From assembly GCA_036004365.1 (NCBI GenBank), contig DASYRN010000070.1, forward strand, positions 1-56,509: a stretch of 56,509 nucleotides of DNA, written 5' to 3'. This DNA is from DP-36 sp036004365 (lineage in GTDB: Bacteria; Desulfobacterota; Binatia; UBA9968). Below the pieces are notes generated by a model, which saw only the letters and a program-made list of their open reading frames with translations, was not told the DNA's origin and did no database searches. This document shows positions 42,256 through 49,985 of this stretch, piece after piece (positions within the stretch are counted from its first letter, which is position 1; the number at the start of each line of letters is the position of its first letter). The position numbers and the translations under genes are program-made.

Positions 42256-43476
42256 ATGAGTGAACTCTATCCTTATCCGCGCTTTTCTTTGGCCGAGAGA
42301 GACCGGCGCTGGAAAACGGTGCGCGAGCTCATGCTCCGACAGAACATTGATGTCATCGTCACGCCCCAAAACACCGGCCATTCAACAGATTTTCAGGCCA
42401 ACACGCGCTATCTCACCCACGTTGGCGGAGGAGGGGACTCGGATATCGCCGCCGTTTTTCCGCTCGAAGGTGAAGTGACCGCTATCGCTACCTCTGCGGC
42501 TCCGCGCTGGCCAACCGTGCAGGACTGGACTCAAGACGTTCGCGAGGCCAGACGCAATTATGGACGCGTTATCGTTGAACGGTTAAAAGAGCTGAACGTC
42601 GAGCGTGGGCGGATTGGCATCACTGGGCTGGGACAAGTGGAGGGGACGCGGACTCCGGAGGGGACCATACTCTACGGCACCTGGAAGCAGATCCGTGAGG
42701 CCTTTCCCCATGCGGAGTTGGTCGACGCAACCGCGATCCTCGCCGAAGTTCGTTATGTGAAGAGCCAAGAAGAGATCGAAGTTCTGACCAAGTCCATGGA
42801 GATGATCGAACTTGCCTATCAGGCGGAGGTCGAAGCTGCTCGTTCGGGCGTCAAGGATTGGGAAGTATGGGCCGCGACCCAGTACGCGTTGATGCGCAAC
42901 GGCTCCGAGATGCCCGTGCACTGCAACTGGGTGTCGGGGAAAAATTCGCGCCGCACCTTGAGTCGACCGAGCATGCGAATTTTGGAGCGCGGGGACCTCA
43001 TCATCAATGAAGTCGAAGCATCCTGGATCGGTTACCGCGCCCAAGGCGTGCAGCCTGTTTTTGTCGAGGTGGCTGATCCTATCCATAAAGAGCTGATCAA
43101 GGTTCAAAGGGAAATATTCAATCGCGTCATGGAAAACCTGAAGCCAGGGATTACGGTCGCAGAGTTAGCTGAGCTCACGCGCAGATCGGGGGAAAGCGCG
43201 GCTCCAAAATCCGGCCCCGCTGCCGGAGCGAAAGCAGAGCTTACCATGCACGGGCGCGGTGCCGGCGATGACGGGCCGATCATCACTTCGCACGCGCGCA
43301 GCCCGCGCCAGCTCGGTGTGGCGCTGCGCGAGAATATGGTGTTTATCTGCAAGCCATCGGCGAACACAGGGGACGGCCAAACTATTTGCACGTGGGGCGA
43401 TACGGTGATTGTCACCAGCAACGGCGGCTGGAGACTTGGCAAGCGGTCCCACGACCTCGCAGTGTCCGGAAGTTAA
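42256..43476 (+). CDS. M24 (creatinase/aminopeptidase P fold) family protein, divergent active site
   Basis: The 406-residue protein has the creatinase-N domain (about 1-170, LMLRQNIDVIVTPQNTGHST) and a C-terminal pitta-bread domain (AEVRYVKSQEEIEVLTKSME near 166-185). In genuine M24 peptidases a DxGxxxxGYxxDxT segment supplies two metal-binding Asp; here it reads IINEVEASWIGYRAQGVQP, so both Asp are replaced. MHGRGAGDDG keeps the later His. It is therefore probably not a normal metallopeptidase and could be a metal-independent hydrolase (as creatinase is). Similar divergent members are common near binding proteins and VOC genes in soil bacteria. Confidence 0.82.
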   Translation: MSELYPYPRFSLAERDRRWKTVRELMLRQNIDVIVTPQNTGHSTDFQANTRYLTHVGGGGDSDIAAVFPLEGEVTAIATSAAPRWPTVQDWTQDVREARRNYGRVIVERLKELNVERGRIGITGLGQVEGTRTPEGTILYGTWKQIREAFPHAELVDATAILAEVRYVKSQEEIEVLTKSMEMIELAYQAEVEAARSGVKDWEVWAATQYALMRNGSEMPVHCNWVSGKNSRRTLSRPSMRILERGDLIINEVEASWIGYRAQGVQPVFVEVADPIHKELIKVQREIFNRVMENLKPGITVAELAELTRRSGESAAPKSGPAAGAKAELTMHGRGAGDDGPIITSHARSPRQLGVALRENMVFICKPSANTGDGQTICTWGDTVIVTSNGGWRLGKRSHDLAVSGS

Positions 43477-43611
43477 TGCAATCCGTCTTAACCACGTCAA
43501 CCGAATCTTTTTTGCACTCAGGCGTATCCTAAAGGTCACGTTCGATCCCAAGTCGTGCTAAGCGGCCCTCCTAGCATCTCCTTTCAATCCAGTACGTTAC
43601 TCTAGTTCCAT

Positions 43612-43636
43612 GGCCGTGTCTCGAATTGGCACGGCC
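43612..43636. promoter_or_regulatory. hairpin overlapping sigma-54 promoter
   Basis: GGCCGTG and CACGGCC form perfect 7-bp arms with an 11-base spacer. The right arm is the -24 region of the sigma-54 promoter at 43628-43641. It could be an operator blocking the promoter or a coincidence of the GGCACG sequence. Confidence 0.35.
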
Positions 43637-43641
43637 GTTGC
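43628..43641 (+). promoter_or_regulatory. sigma-54 promoter of exported protein gene
   Basis: TTGGCACGGCCGTTGC is a perfect match to TGGCACG-N4-TTGC, with GG and GC ten bases apart. The predicted start near 43653 leaves a 40-base leader with AAAGGAGG before ATG 43693. The upstream sequence does not resemble the block shared by three other genes. Confidence 0.75.
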
Positions 43642-43692
43642 GAATTCAATTCAGCGTCAGCTCGGCAAGATCAATCCGAAAGGAGGCAATTT

Positions 43693-44229
43693 ATGACAAC
43701 CCAACTGTTTGTCTCCGTGGGCAAGGATCCTTTTAATCGGTCTAAGCGGCCTGGTGCAGAATTGGATTGTATGAGGCGAATCATATTTTTAAGGATGATG
43801 TTCTTGTTGATTCTTTCGTTTCATTTTTTTCCACCGGTTCTGGGAGCATCAGGACCTTGGAGAGCACGGGTGATCGATGCGGAGACAAAGCAACCCCTGC
43901 AAGGAGTCGTTGTGCTCGCTGTGTGGTACAAATACTGGCCCGATGTAGACGGTCTCGGCACGTTTGGATACGTTGATTCGGAAGAAGTGATCACTGACAA
44001 GGATGGACGGTTTGCCATCAGCGCCAGAAGTTTCATTCCCTTCGATCCGTTTGTCTTGGAAGAGCCGGAATTTCATCTTGTCAAACCCGGCTACGGGCGG
44101 TGGCACTTTCAGAGAGACGAGGAACGGTTGAAGCTGGATGTTCGTGACCGGAAATTTCGATACCGGGAGGCGGGGCGGCACTTTGAGGATAGGGAGATCG
44201 AACTACTGCCGCTGAAGACGCGAAAGTAG
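43693..44229 (+). CDS. exported carboxypeptidase-regulatory-like domain protein
   Basis: The 178-residue product begins at ATG 43693, supported by AAAGGAGG seven bases before; a second possible start is ATG 43771, giving 152 residues. A hydrophobic signal (FLRMMFLLILSFHFFPPVLGA) precedes a beta-sandwich like the carboxypeptidase regulatory or SdrD-B fold: RARVIDAETKQPLQGVVVLAV, then VITDKDGRFAISARSF. The long, hydrophilic N-terminal extension before the signal is odd if the first start is used. A secreted or surface accessory role is plausible; the family is otherwise unrecognised. A perfect sigma-54 promoter precedes the gene. It is convergent with the ubiD fragment. Confidence 0.68.
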   Translation: MTTQLFVSVGKDPFNRSKRPGAELDCMRRIIFLRMMFLLILSFHFFPPVLGASGPWRARVIDAETKQPLQGVVVLAVWYKYWPDVDGLGTFGYVDSEEVITDKDGRFAISARSFIPFDPFVLEEPEFHLVKPGYGRWHFQRDEERLKLDVRDRKFRYREAGRHFEDREIELLPLKTRK

Positions 44230-44240
44230 CGTCTGCAGGA

Positions 44241-44969
44241 TCAGATTTTCGGAAACGGGATGATCTCCTTGTACTTCTCAATCATCTTCTCGCGCACTTC
44301 GCGGCTGGAGCGGCTGACTTTGGGAAACTTGTCGCGCCAGTGGAAGGGCCTGACCGCGTAGAAAATCGCTCTGCTGTTCGTATGGTCACGGCTGTCTCTT
44401 TTCTCGGGAGGCATCCGCGGATCGAGCGGCGTGCTCCAGCAGCCATCGACGATATCGATATCGCTCTTCGGATCAACGCGTGTCATCATCGCCCACAGCA
44501 CCTCTTTGATGTTGGTCGGATCGATGTCCTCATCGACAACGACGACGTAGCGACCGTTGCGCGCGCCGGCCGCGCAACTGAGCGCAGCCATCCCGGCTTG
44601 TTTGGCGTGACCGGCGTATCTCTGCCGGATCCCGACGACCGAGAAGTATGAAGTGTGGTTATAGACGCCAACGATATCTTGGATGCCCGCGCTCTCCAAC
44701 TGGTCCCATAAAACGCCCGCCGAGATGTGCAAGTCCATCTTGACGGCGCCCGGCCACAGTGGAGCCTCGTCTTCAAGAATCGGATCGTTTCGGTGGTAAA
44801 TGGCTTTCACCCTGATCACCGGCTGAGGCTCACCCGTGCCGACGGTGCCGCCCGAGTAGTAGCCCGGCCACTCGCCGAACGGCCCTTCGTCCCGCGCCTG
44901 TTCAGACGGGGGAGGTACTTCCCCTTCGATCGCGATCTCGGAGCTTGCCGGTATCGGCAGGCCTGTCAT
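44241..44969 (-). CDS. C-terminal part of frameshifted UbiD family decarboxylase
   Basis: This frame contains the second half of a UbiD-like prenylated-FMN-dependent (de)carboxylase: PIPASSEIAIEGEVPPPSEQ at its start, the conserved EGPFGEWPGYYSG, and DEDIDPTNIKEVLWAM near the active-site loop. UbiD enzymes remove or add carboxyl groups on aromatic or unsaturated acids. The apparent start MTGLPIPAS is probably internal; GRPLEVLKG of the other frame should run straight into it. Together the two parts would be about 480 residues, as usual. In the presence of a frameshift the product may be inactive, unless the sequence has an error. Confidence 0.75.
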   Translation of the reverse strand: MTGLPIPASSEIAIEGEVPPPSEQARDEGPFGEWPGYYSGGTVGTGEPQPVIRVKAIYHRNDPILEDEAPLWPGAVKMDLHISAGVLWDQLESAGIQDIVGVYNHTSYFSVVGIRQRYAGHAKQAGMAALSCAAGARNGRYVVVVDEDIDPTNIKEVLWAMMTRVDPKSDIDIVDGCWSTPLDPRMPPEKRDSRDHTNSRAIFYAVRPFHWRDKFPKVSRSSREVREKMIEKYKEIIPFPKI

Positions 44970-45696
44970 CGGTCCCTTTCAATACCTCCAGCGGCCGGCC
45001 CATCAGCCCGCCTGAGATTTCTATCTCCGAGCAGCCGTAAGGATGTTTGGTGTAAGACGGCATGAACACGAGAGGGTGTTGACCATAGGTCGCTACCACC
45101 GGACAGCTCTTTCCTTGCTGCCAGTACTTCATGCAGATTTGCCGGCCGTTTTGGCCGGGGCTCATCCATAGGCCCAGAAGGTTCCGATCATGGAGCTGCA
45201 TCCGGTAGGTTCCGGTATTGACGAAGCCTGTCTCCGGATCGGCGTTGATCAGTCCTCCGCCTGGTCCGAAGTAGCGGCCGCCGTCGTTTTCATGGAAGCG
45301 CAAAGCGGGAAATTTCAGAAGGTTGACGTTGTCCCCCTTCATCACGTTTTCGAACAAGGGCGAATCCTGGACGAATTTCGGCGGAATCGGCTTTGCGGAG
45401 CCGATCCTTCGCGCCGCTAGACGCAAGAGCTCCAACTTGCTCATTTCAAGCGGAAGACCCAGCGCCACGGCTACGCGTTTGTAAGCCGCGTACGGGAGGC
45501 TGATCACTCGGAAGCCGGGCGGATAACCCTTGACGCGGTCGAAGATGAGCATCGGCGGTTGAGGCACCAATTCAGCGGTCGATTCAACCAGGGCGCCGAT
45601 CTCCGTGTCCCAGTCGGCCCCTTCGATCAGCCGCCACTCGCTCACTTTTTTCGCCTGCTCTACGAATCCGCGAAAGTCGTGATAGGAAAGTTCCAT
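44902..45696 (-). CDS. N-terminal part of frameshifted UbiD family decarboxylase
   Basis: The first 245 residues match the N-terminal half of UbiD: LSYHDFRGFVEQAKKVSEWR, LIFDRVKGYPPGFRVISLPY, FGPGGGLINADPETGFVNTG and YRMQLHDRNLLGLWMSPGQN, which contains the Asn/Arg contacts for prenylated FMN. After LKGTD the frame (DRPADTGKLRDRDRR) loses similarity and the family sequence resumes in the frame starting at 44969. The shift lies near 44966-44975. It starts 26 bases after the bicupin gene, so the two are probably co-transcribed. UbiX, which makes prenylated FMN, is not in the window. Confidence 0.75.
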   Translation of the reverse strand: MELSYHDFRGFVEQAKKVSEWRLIEGADWDTEIGALVESTAELVPQPPMLIFDRVKGYPPGFRVISLPYAAYKRVAVALGLPLEMSKLELLRLAARRIGSAKPIPPKFVQDSPLFENVMKGDNVNLLKFPALRFHENDGGRYFGPGGGLINADPETGFVNTGTYRMQLHDRNLLGLWMSPGQNGRQICMKYWQQGKSCPVVATYGQHPLVFMPSYTKHPYGCSEIEISGGLMGRPLEVLKGTDDRPADTGKLRDRDRRGSTSPV

Positions 45697-45722
45697 CTTT
45701 TTTCTCCGTTGTTTTCCGTAGG

Positions 45723-46763
45723 CTATTCTTCGACCAGCAAGACTTTGGCCTTTACGCCGTTTTTAGCCAGCTCCTGCAAATACTCCGGGTGAACGTCAGG
45801 CGGCTCCTCATCGAATGGAAGCATCTCATGAAGCTTCGAACGGTGCCGGTCCTGACTATATTTCGGGCTTCTCCCCCGCATGGCGAAATGGCGCATGGTC
45901 GTGTGGCCGGTATTGAAATGGCCGTGATACATCAGATCGCCGGGCGAATAGATCGACCCTGGACGAATCTCGAAGCGCTGACGCTGTTCGCCTTCGCGCC
46001 ACACCATCGCGAAGCCGGTTCCCTGGGTGACGCAGACAATCGCGCCCGGTCCGTGGCGATGAAAGGTACTGCGGCTGCCGACCGGAAACTCCTGGATGTG
46101 GCAGCCGTAGGTCGTCCCCGCCAAGCCGAAGCGCATGATGTGCACACCCGGCCCCTTCATGGGATATTCATCCAGGTGAAACGAATTGACGTCCGGAATC
46201 AGGTTCGTTTCCCAGCTGCGCACGGTTAGTCTTTGGTTGTGGTTGAAATAGTCAGGGTCGTTGCTGAATCGGTCCCGGAACTGGAAAGGGTTGCGGAGGA
46301 CAAAATCCTCATTGTGAAAGAGGTTGATCAAATGGGGTGCATTGGTTCCCGCCAAGAAACGCACAGGCTCGTCCTTCGAGACGTTAAAGTGCTGATAAGA
46401 GACGTTCAAGGGAATCGCAAAGATTGCGCCGGCGCTCCATTCAAAAGTTCGCTTGGAACTCTCCTCGTGCCAGATCGTCGTCGCTCCGCGACCGGTCGCA
46501 ATGTATATCAGGGTTTCAAAGAGGTGGCGCTGGGGCAACGTCTGACTCGCAGGCGATATTTCGCAAACATACGCGTCCGTGTCATCCTGATCGCCCATGT
46601 TGAGATAGCAACCGAGGGCGCCCATTCGCTTCCACGGTTTGAGCTCTAAGGTCTTGAAGTCTTCAATGAAATAGCCCCGGATAACCGGGATACCTTCTTT
46701 CTCCAAGAATTTTTCGTAGGGCGTGGGACCCAATTGGATCGGGTCCCTAATGGGAAGCCTCAT
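45723..46763 (-). CDS. bicupin protein, gentisate 1,2-dioxygenase-like
   Basis: The 346-residue protein has two cupin barrels. The first contains LPQRHLFETLIYIATGRGAT near 90-109 and AGAIFAIPLNVSYQHFN near 125-141. The second contains GSRSTFHRHGPGAIVCVTQG near 228-247 and GDLMYHGHFN, where the His of FHRH and YHGHF are likely metal ligands. Length and spacing recall gentisate, 1-hydroxy-2-naphthoate and salicylate dioxygenases, Fe(II) ring-cleaving enzymes. The first cupin is short of canonical His residues. ATG 46763 has AGGAGG ten bases upstream. The UbiD gene follows, consistent with decarboxylation and oxidation of an aromatic acid (inference). Confidence 0.78.
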   Translation of the reverse strand: MRLPIRDPIQLGPTPYEKFLEKEGIPVIRGYFIEDFKTLELKPWKRMGALGCYLNMGDQDDTDAYVCEISPASQTLPQRHLFETLIYIATGRGATTIWHEESSKRTFEWSAGAIFAIPLNVSYQHFNVSKDEPVRFLAGTNAPHLINLFHNEDFVLRNPFQFRDRFSNDPDYFNHNQRLTVRSWETNLIPDVNSFHLDEYPMKGPGVHIMRFGLAGTTYGCHIQEFPVGSRSTFHRHGPGAIVCVTQGTGFAMVWREGEQRQRFEIRPGSIYSPGDLMYHGHFNTGHTTMRHFAMRGRSPKYSQDRHRSKLHEMLPFDEEPPDVHPEYLQELAKNGVKAKVLLVEE

Positions 46764-46912
46764 GAGTCACTTGCCTCCTGTGTTGTGTAGTCCATGATGC
46801 GCAAAGACGATTAGCAATCGGTATAGTCGTAAGCGGCTCGGACTGTCAAGCAACCCTGAATTGAAATTCGCCGCACCCAGAAGTTCGCAGAATAAACCCT
46901 CGGGCGCCCTAC

Positions 46913-47007
46913 CGTCATACCCGCGAAAGCGGGTAGGGTATCCAGAAGTTTTTGATTTTCCTGGATTCCGGGTCGGGCTAGCTATCGCCAGCTTGCCCGG
47001 AATGACG
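46913..47007. repeat. palindromic intergenic repeat, GTCATTCCCG family, copy 2
   Basis: The left part CGTCATACCCGCGAAAGCGGG and the right part ending TTGCCCGGAATGACG are inverted, with TATCCAG and CTGGATTCCGGG inside, as in the copy at 1637-1717. The two parts also hold the hairpin CCCGCgaaaGCGGG. It lies between the bicupin and binding-protein-like genes. Confidence 0.75.
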
Positions 47008-47055
47008 CCCAAATTATTCAATTGATTTCGGGAACACCACACTGGCTCCCCGGAG

Positions 47056-48006
47056 CTAGACTCCCGGGAAGGCGGCCGCCTCCCGGTGGAAGAAGCTCTT
47101 GTAGTCGATTCGGGTCGGGGACAATCCCTGCTCATGCGCAAACTGCGTGATCGCGTCAAGAGTGCGCCGGTTGTTCTCAATATTGTAGGCCCAGTAGTTC
47201 TCTCCCATCAATTCGCGCTGCTCGTTCACTGCGGCGGCCATCCATGAGTACACAATGATCTGTGGATCGGGTCCCTCGAGACGGTTGAAGGCTTCGTCGC
47301 GCGAGCGACGGAAAGCCTGGAGGAGAGCGACGGGCGCGTTGGGATGCCGATCGACGAATTCCCGCTTCAAGGTGACGATATGGCTTGTTGGAAAAATGCC
47401 CGTCTTTTTAAAATAGGTCTGTTCCTCCCCCCGATAGTCCCGGAAAAGACGGCGCGTGCGCGGATCGCGATTTGAAATGGAGGACAAGACATTGGGGCCG
47501 ATGACTGCGTCGAGCGCCCCGTCCGCCAATAACCGATCCAACATCGTGTCCGCGTCGCCGCGACCGTCCAGTTTTTCGATGCGAATGCCTTCGGCTACGC
47601 CCTCCTTTTTGACGCCCGCCGCGAGCCAGTTGATGCGCGTGAGATCGACGCCATAGTAATGCTGCAGGGCACCCCGCGCCCACACGCCGGCGGTGTTGTC
47701 CCACTGCATGATGCCCACGCGCTTGCCCTCCAAGTCCTTCGGTGACTCGATGCCAGCCTTGCTGTTGACGAAGATGTAGGACAGACGAAACTTGCGGTTG
47801 GGAAAGGCTGGTATGGAAATGTGCGGCAGACCCTTTGCGTAGGCACGTATGCGTGCGGCGAAGCCGCAGTCCCAGGCGTCGGCCTCATCTTCTGAATTGA
47901 CGAACTCGAAGTCAAAGCCGTCAATCTTAACAGTCCCGTCGGTTATGGGAATATTGGTGTCAATAGTAGGCTCGCGGAAGTAGAAGCGAAGCTTGGGGTT
48001 TGGCAT
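47056..48006 (-). CDS. 4,5-dihydroxyphthalate decarboxylase-like / binding-fold protein
   Basis: The 316-residue protein has the periplasmic-binding-protein-like fold of 4,5-dihydroxyphthalate decarboxylase and its NMT1-like relatives: RFYFREPTIDTNIPITDGTVKIDGFDFEFV near the start and SPKDLEGKRVGIMQWDNTAGVWARG near 88-112. It has no signal peptide (starts MPNPKLRFYFRE), so it should be cytosolic and could be a real decarboxylase rather than a transporter subunit. The upstream position to bicupin and UbiD on the same strand suggests the same catabolic set, although a 292-base gap with a palindromic repeat separates them. Confidence 0.77.
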   Translation of the reverse strand: MPNPKLRFYFREPTIDTNIPITDGTVKIDGFDFEFVNSEDEADAWDCGFAARIRAYAKGLPHISIPAFPNRKFRLSYIFVNSKAGIESPKDLEGKRVGIMQWDNTAGVWARGALQHYYGVDLTRINWLAAGVKKEGVAEGIRIEKLDGRGDADTMLDRLLADGALDAVIGPNVLSSISNRDPRTRRLFRDYRGEEQTYFKKTGIFPTSHIVTLKREFVDRHPNAPVALLQAFRRSRDEAFNRLEGPDPQIIVYSWMAAAVNEQRELMGENYWAYNIENNRRTLDAITQFAHEQGLSPTRIDYKSFFHREAAAFPGV

Positions 48007-48167
48007 GTCGGTTTCCCCTTAGCAACTGAAGATGGCGGAGCCTACCATAGGTTCCAGGCGTCGTTCCAGGAGGTGTACTTATGACTTTTGTCTGGCCGAT
48101 CTTCCGCGTTCATCCCTACCGTTCGAGTGCCCGCGCGCCCAAGAAATATCAAAGCTGCTCGCATCAT

Positions 48168-48278
48168 CAGCACAAAATTGTCCCACCTCTGCCATCCTTT
48201 GGCCAGCTGCGAGCCTAGTTGGCCAAAAAGTTCATGGGATTATCCTAATTTTTCGACTTGCATTGACCACATCGAGCC
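48168..48278 (+). promoter_or_regulatory. conserved upstream activating block, copy 3
   Basis: The block runs from CAGCACAAAATTGTCCC through CCTCTGCC, TTTGGCC, GGGATTATCC and AATTTTTCGAC to the promoter. It matches copies 1 and 2, which lie on the other strand ahead of the TPR lipoprotein and STN genes. Conservation is highest at both ends. Confidence 0.65.
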
Positions 48279-48295
48279 AGGGCACAGAACTTGCT
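48279..48295 (+). promoter_or_regulatory. sigma-54 promoter of small membrane protein gene
   Basis: AGGGCACAGAACTTGCT carries GGCAC-N5-TTGC, the same 16 bases as copy 2 in front of the STN gene. The expected transcript start is near 48306, 19 bases before ATG 48325, with GAAAGGA as ribosome binding site. Confidence 0.8.
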
Positions 48296-48324
48296 CACAG
48301 TATTCGAATAGCGTGAAAGGAAAA

Positions 48325-48630
48325 ATGAAAAATCTCGAACCGTCTTTACTACAAGGATATCTTTTGTGCATCTGGGATTCTGAAGCCATTCGTCTACAGA
48401 CGGGTCAATGGAAAAGGAACTTGTTAGTTTTCATGAGCGGGGTATGTCTGGAAATCTCGGCGCTACCCTATTTGGCTGGTTGGATGGGGTATGAAGCAAC
48501 GGGGCCGGCTTGGATCCTTACGCTAGTGTTTTTGCCTTTGGGGCTTGTCGGGTTGTACGCAAGTAAATTCGGGAACGATCGTTTTGTTGAGTGGCTCTTG
48601 GTTATGCCGCAGCTAGAGCGTAAAAGGTAG
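48325..48630 (+). CDS. small two-span inner-membrane protein
   Basis: The start is ATG 48325, chosen because GAAAGGA precedes it and the sigma-54 transcript begins only 19 bases upstream; longer frames back to 48088 would cross the promoter. The 101-residue product has two predicted helices, about 32-53 (NLLVFMSGVCLEISALPYLAG) and 61-80 (PAWILTLVFLPLGLVGLYAS), with a hydrophilic N-terminus of 30 residues and a basic tail ending LERKR. I do not recognise a family. It shares its promoter block with the TPR lipoprotein and STN genes and is probably an envelope protein of the same regulon. Confidence 0.7.
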   Translation: MKNLEPSLLQGYLLCIWDSEAIRLQTGQWKRNLLVFMSGVCLEISALPYLAGWMGYEATGPAWILTLVFLPLGLVGLYASKFGNDRFVEWLLVMPQLERKR

Positions 48631-48862
48631 TCTCCTCACTTCACTCCTCGCGCCTCTCGCCTCATGTTTTTTTTGACACCCTTGCTAAGTAAAATAGCCG
48701 GTTGATTTTCCAAGAGAGCCGGCGGCAAGGTTCTTGACAAGGCCAAATCGAGGGTGTTATCCGGCAATCTGAGAATTGCGCTCCGGGCACCGTCTCTTTG
48801 GTTTGGAATATGCTTCCTTATAGCCGGTGAGAGTGCATGTTTTATTTCACACGGAGGACGAG

Positions 48863-49930
48863 ATGAGAATTATCGACGCTGACGGCCACATCAACGACTA
48901 TGCGGGAGGAGAAGAAATCGCCAAGTTCATGCCCAAAGGAAATCAATCTCCCGCGGTCTTTCCCGTTCTGGATCACCTTCATTTCCAATATCTCAGGAAA
49001 AATCGCGACGGGATGAGAAACCCTGGCGCGAAAGAGTGGGAAGGATTTTTAGAAAAGAGCGGCATCGAGTGCACCGTGGTTTATCCGAGCGGCGGCCTTG
49101 CCGTGGGCCGCATTGTGGACACGGCCTGGGCTATCGCCGCGTGCCGCGCCTATAACAACTGGCTCCACGAGAAATACACCAACAAAAGTCCACGGATCCA
49201 AGGCATGGCTCTCATTCCCGTCCAGGACGTGGAGGAGGCGGTCAGAGAACTTCATCGCGCCGTAACCCAGCTTGGCCTCTGCGGCGCCATGCTTCCATCG
49301 AATGGCGAAGGTATCAGGACTCACTTGGGTGCCAAGGTCTATTGGCCCATCTACGAAGAGGCCGAAAAGCTTGGCTGCTCGCTGGCCGTGCACGGAGGAT
49401 GCCACCACCACTTCGGCATGGATACGTTCAGCACTTACTATCCTATTCACGCTCTGGGCCATCCGTTCGGGATCATGATTCAGTGCGCGGCTATGCTTGC
49501 TCACGGGATATTCGACCGTTTTCCTAGGCTACGGGTCGCCTTTCTCGAAGGTGGCGCAACCTGGGTTCCGTTCTTCATGGATCGGATCGACCGTTCTTAC
49601 AACCACGCGCACTTGCAGGTGGACCTGGGTGGCGAGCTTTTGGTCGGTCCTAAACCGGGTGAGAAGGCAAGCGACTATTTCAAGAGACATGTCAGAGAAG
49701 GAAGGATCTTCGTCGGGTTTGATTGCGACGATGAGGGTCTGGGCTATTCTGTCCAGCGGGCCGGTCGCGAGCCGTTTCTCTTTGCCAGCGACTTTCCTCA
49801 CGAGATCTTTGACGCGAAGGTGTGCCGGCATGAAATAGAAGAGTTGCTGGCTCGTGAAGATCTTACTCAGGAAGACAAAGAGGCCGTCCTCGGGGGCAAT
49901 GCAGAGAGGCTTTACCATCTAGCGGGGTAG
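48863..49930 (+). CDS. amidohydrolase family (ACMSD-like) protein
   Basis: The start is ATG 48863, with CACGGAGG upstream. Product 355 residues. The TIM-barrel amidohydrolase-2 fold is marked by RIIDADGHIND at the start (where ACMSD-like members have a DxHxH-like motif; here the second His is replaced by Asn), LAVHGGCHHHFGMD near 178-190, FLEGGATWVPFFMDRIDR near 232-249 and FASDFPHEIFDA near 307-318 (a likely metal-binding Asp). Such enzymes decarboxylate or hydrolyse aromatic or carboxylated compounds with one divalent metal. It lies alone on the plus strand, though a role in the nearby aromatic cluster is possible. Confidence 0.85.
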   Translation: MRIIDADGHINDYAGGEEIAKFMPKGNQSPAVFPVLDHLHFQYLRKNRDGMRNPGAKEWEGFLEKSGIECTVVYPSGGLAVGRIVDTAWAIAACRAYNNWLHEKYTNKSPRIQGMALIPVQDVEEAVRELHRAVTQLGLCGAMLPSNGEGIRTHLGAKVYWPIYEEAEKLGCSLAVHGGCHHHFGMDTFSTYYPIHALGHPFGIMIQCAAMLAHGIFDRFPRLRVAFLEGGATWVPFFMDRIDRSYNHAHLQVDLGGELLVGPKPGEKASDYFKRHVREGRIFVGFDCDDEGLGYSVQRAGREPFLFASDFPHEIFDAKVCRHEIEELLAREDLTQEDKEAVLGGNAERLYHLAG

Positions 49931-49968
49931 GCTGCTCAAGCAAACAATTAATCCACGCTGCTCACTGC

Positions 49969-49985
49969 CATGTCACGTTGACATG
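49969..49985. promoter_or_regulatory. 17-bp palindrome upstream of the Kelch gene
   Basis: CATGTCA-CGT-TGACATG is a perfect inverted repeat, 93 bases before the Kelch start and 39 bases after the amidohydrolase stop. It fits a dimeric repressor site, such as a GntR or MarR type, but no regulator is next to it. Confidence 0.45.

Noticed and set aside
41362..42381. 339-residue minus-strand frame opposite the VOC gene
   Set aside because: It lies against the VOC and M24 genes, which have ribosome binding sites and motifs; its translation has no recognised domain.
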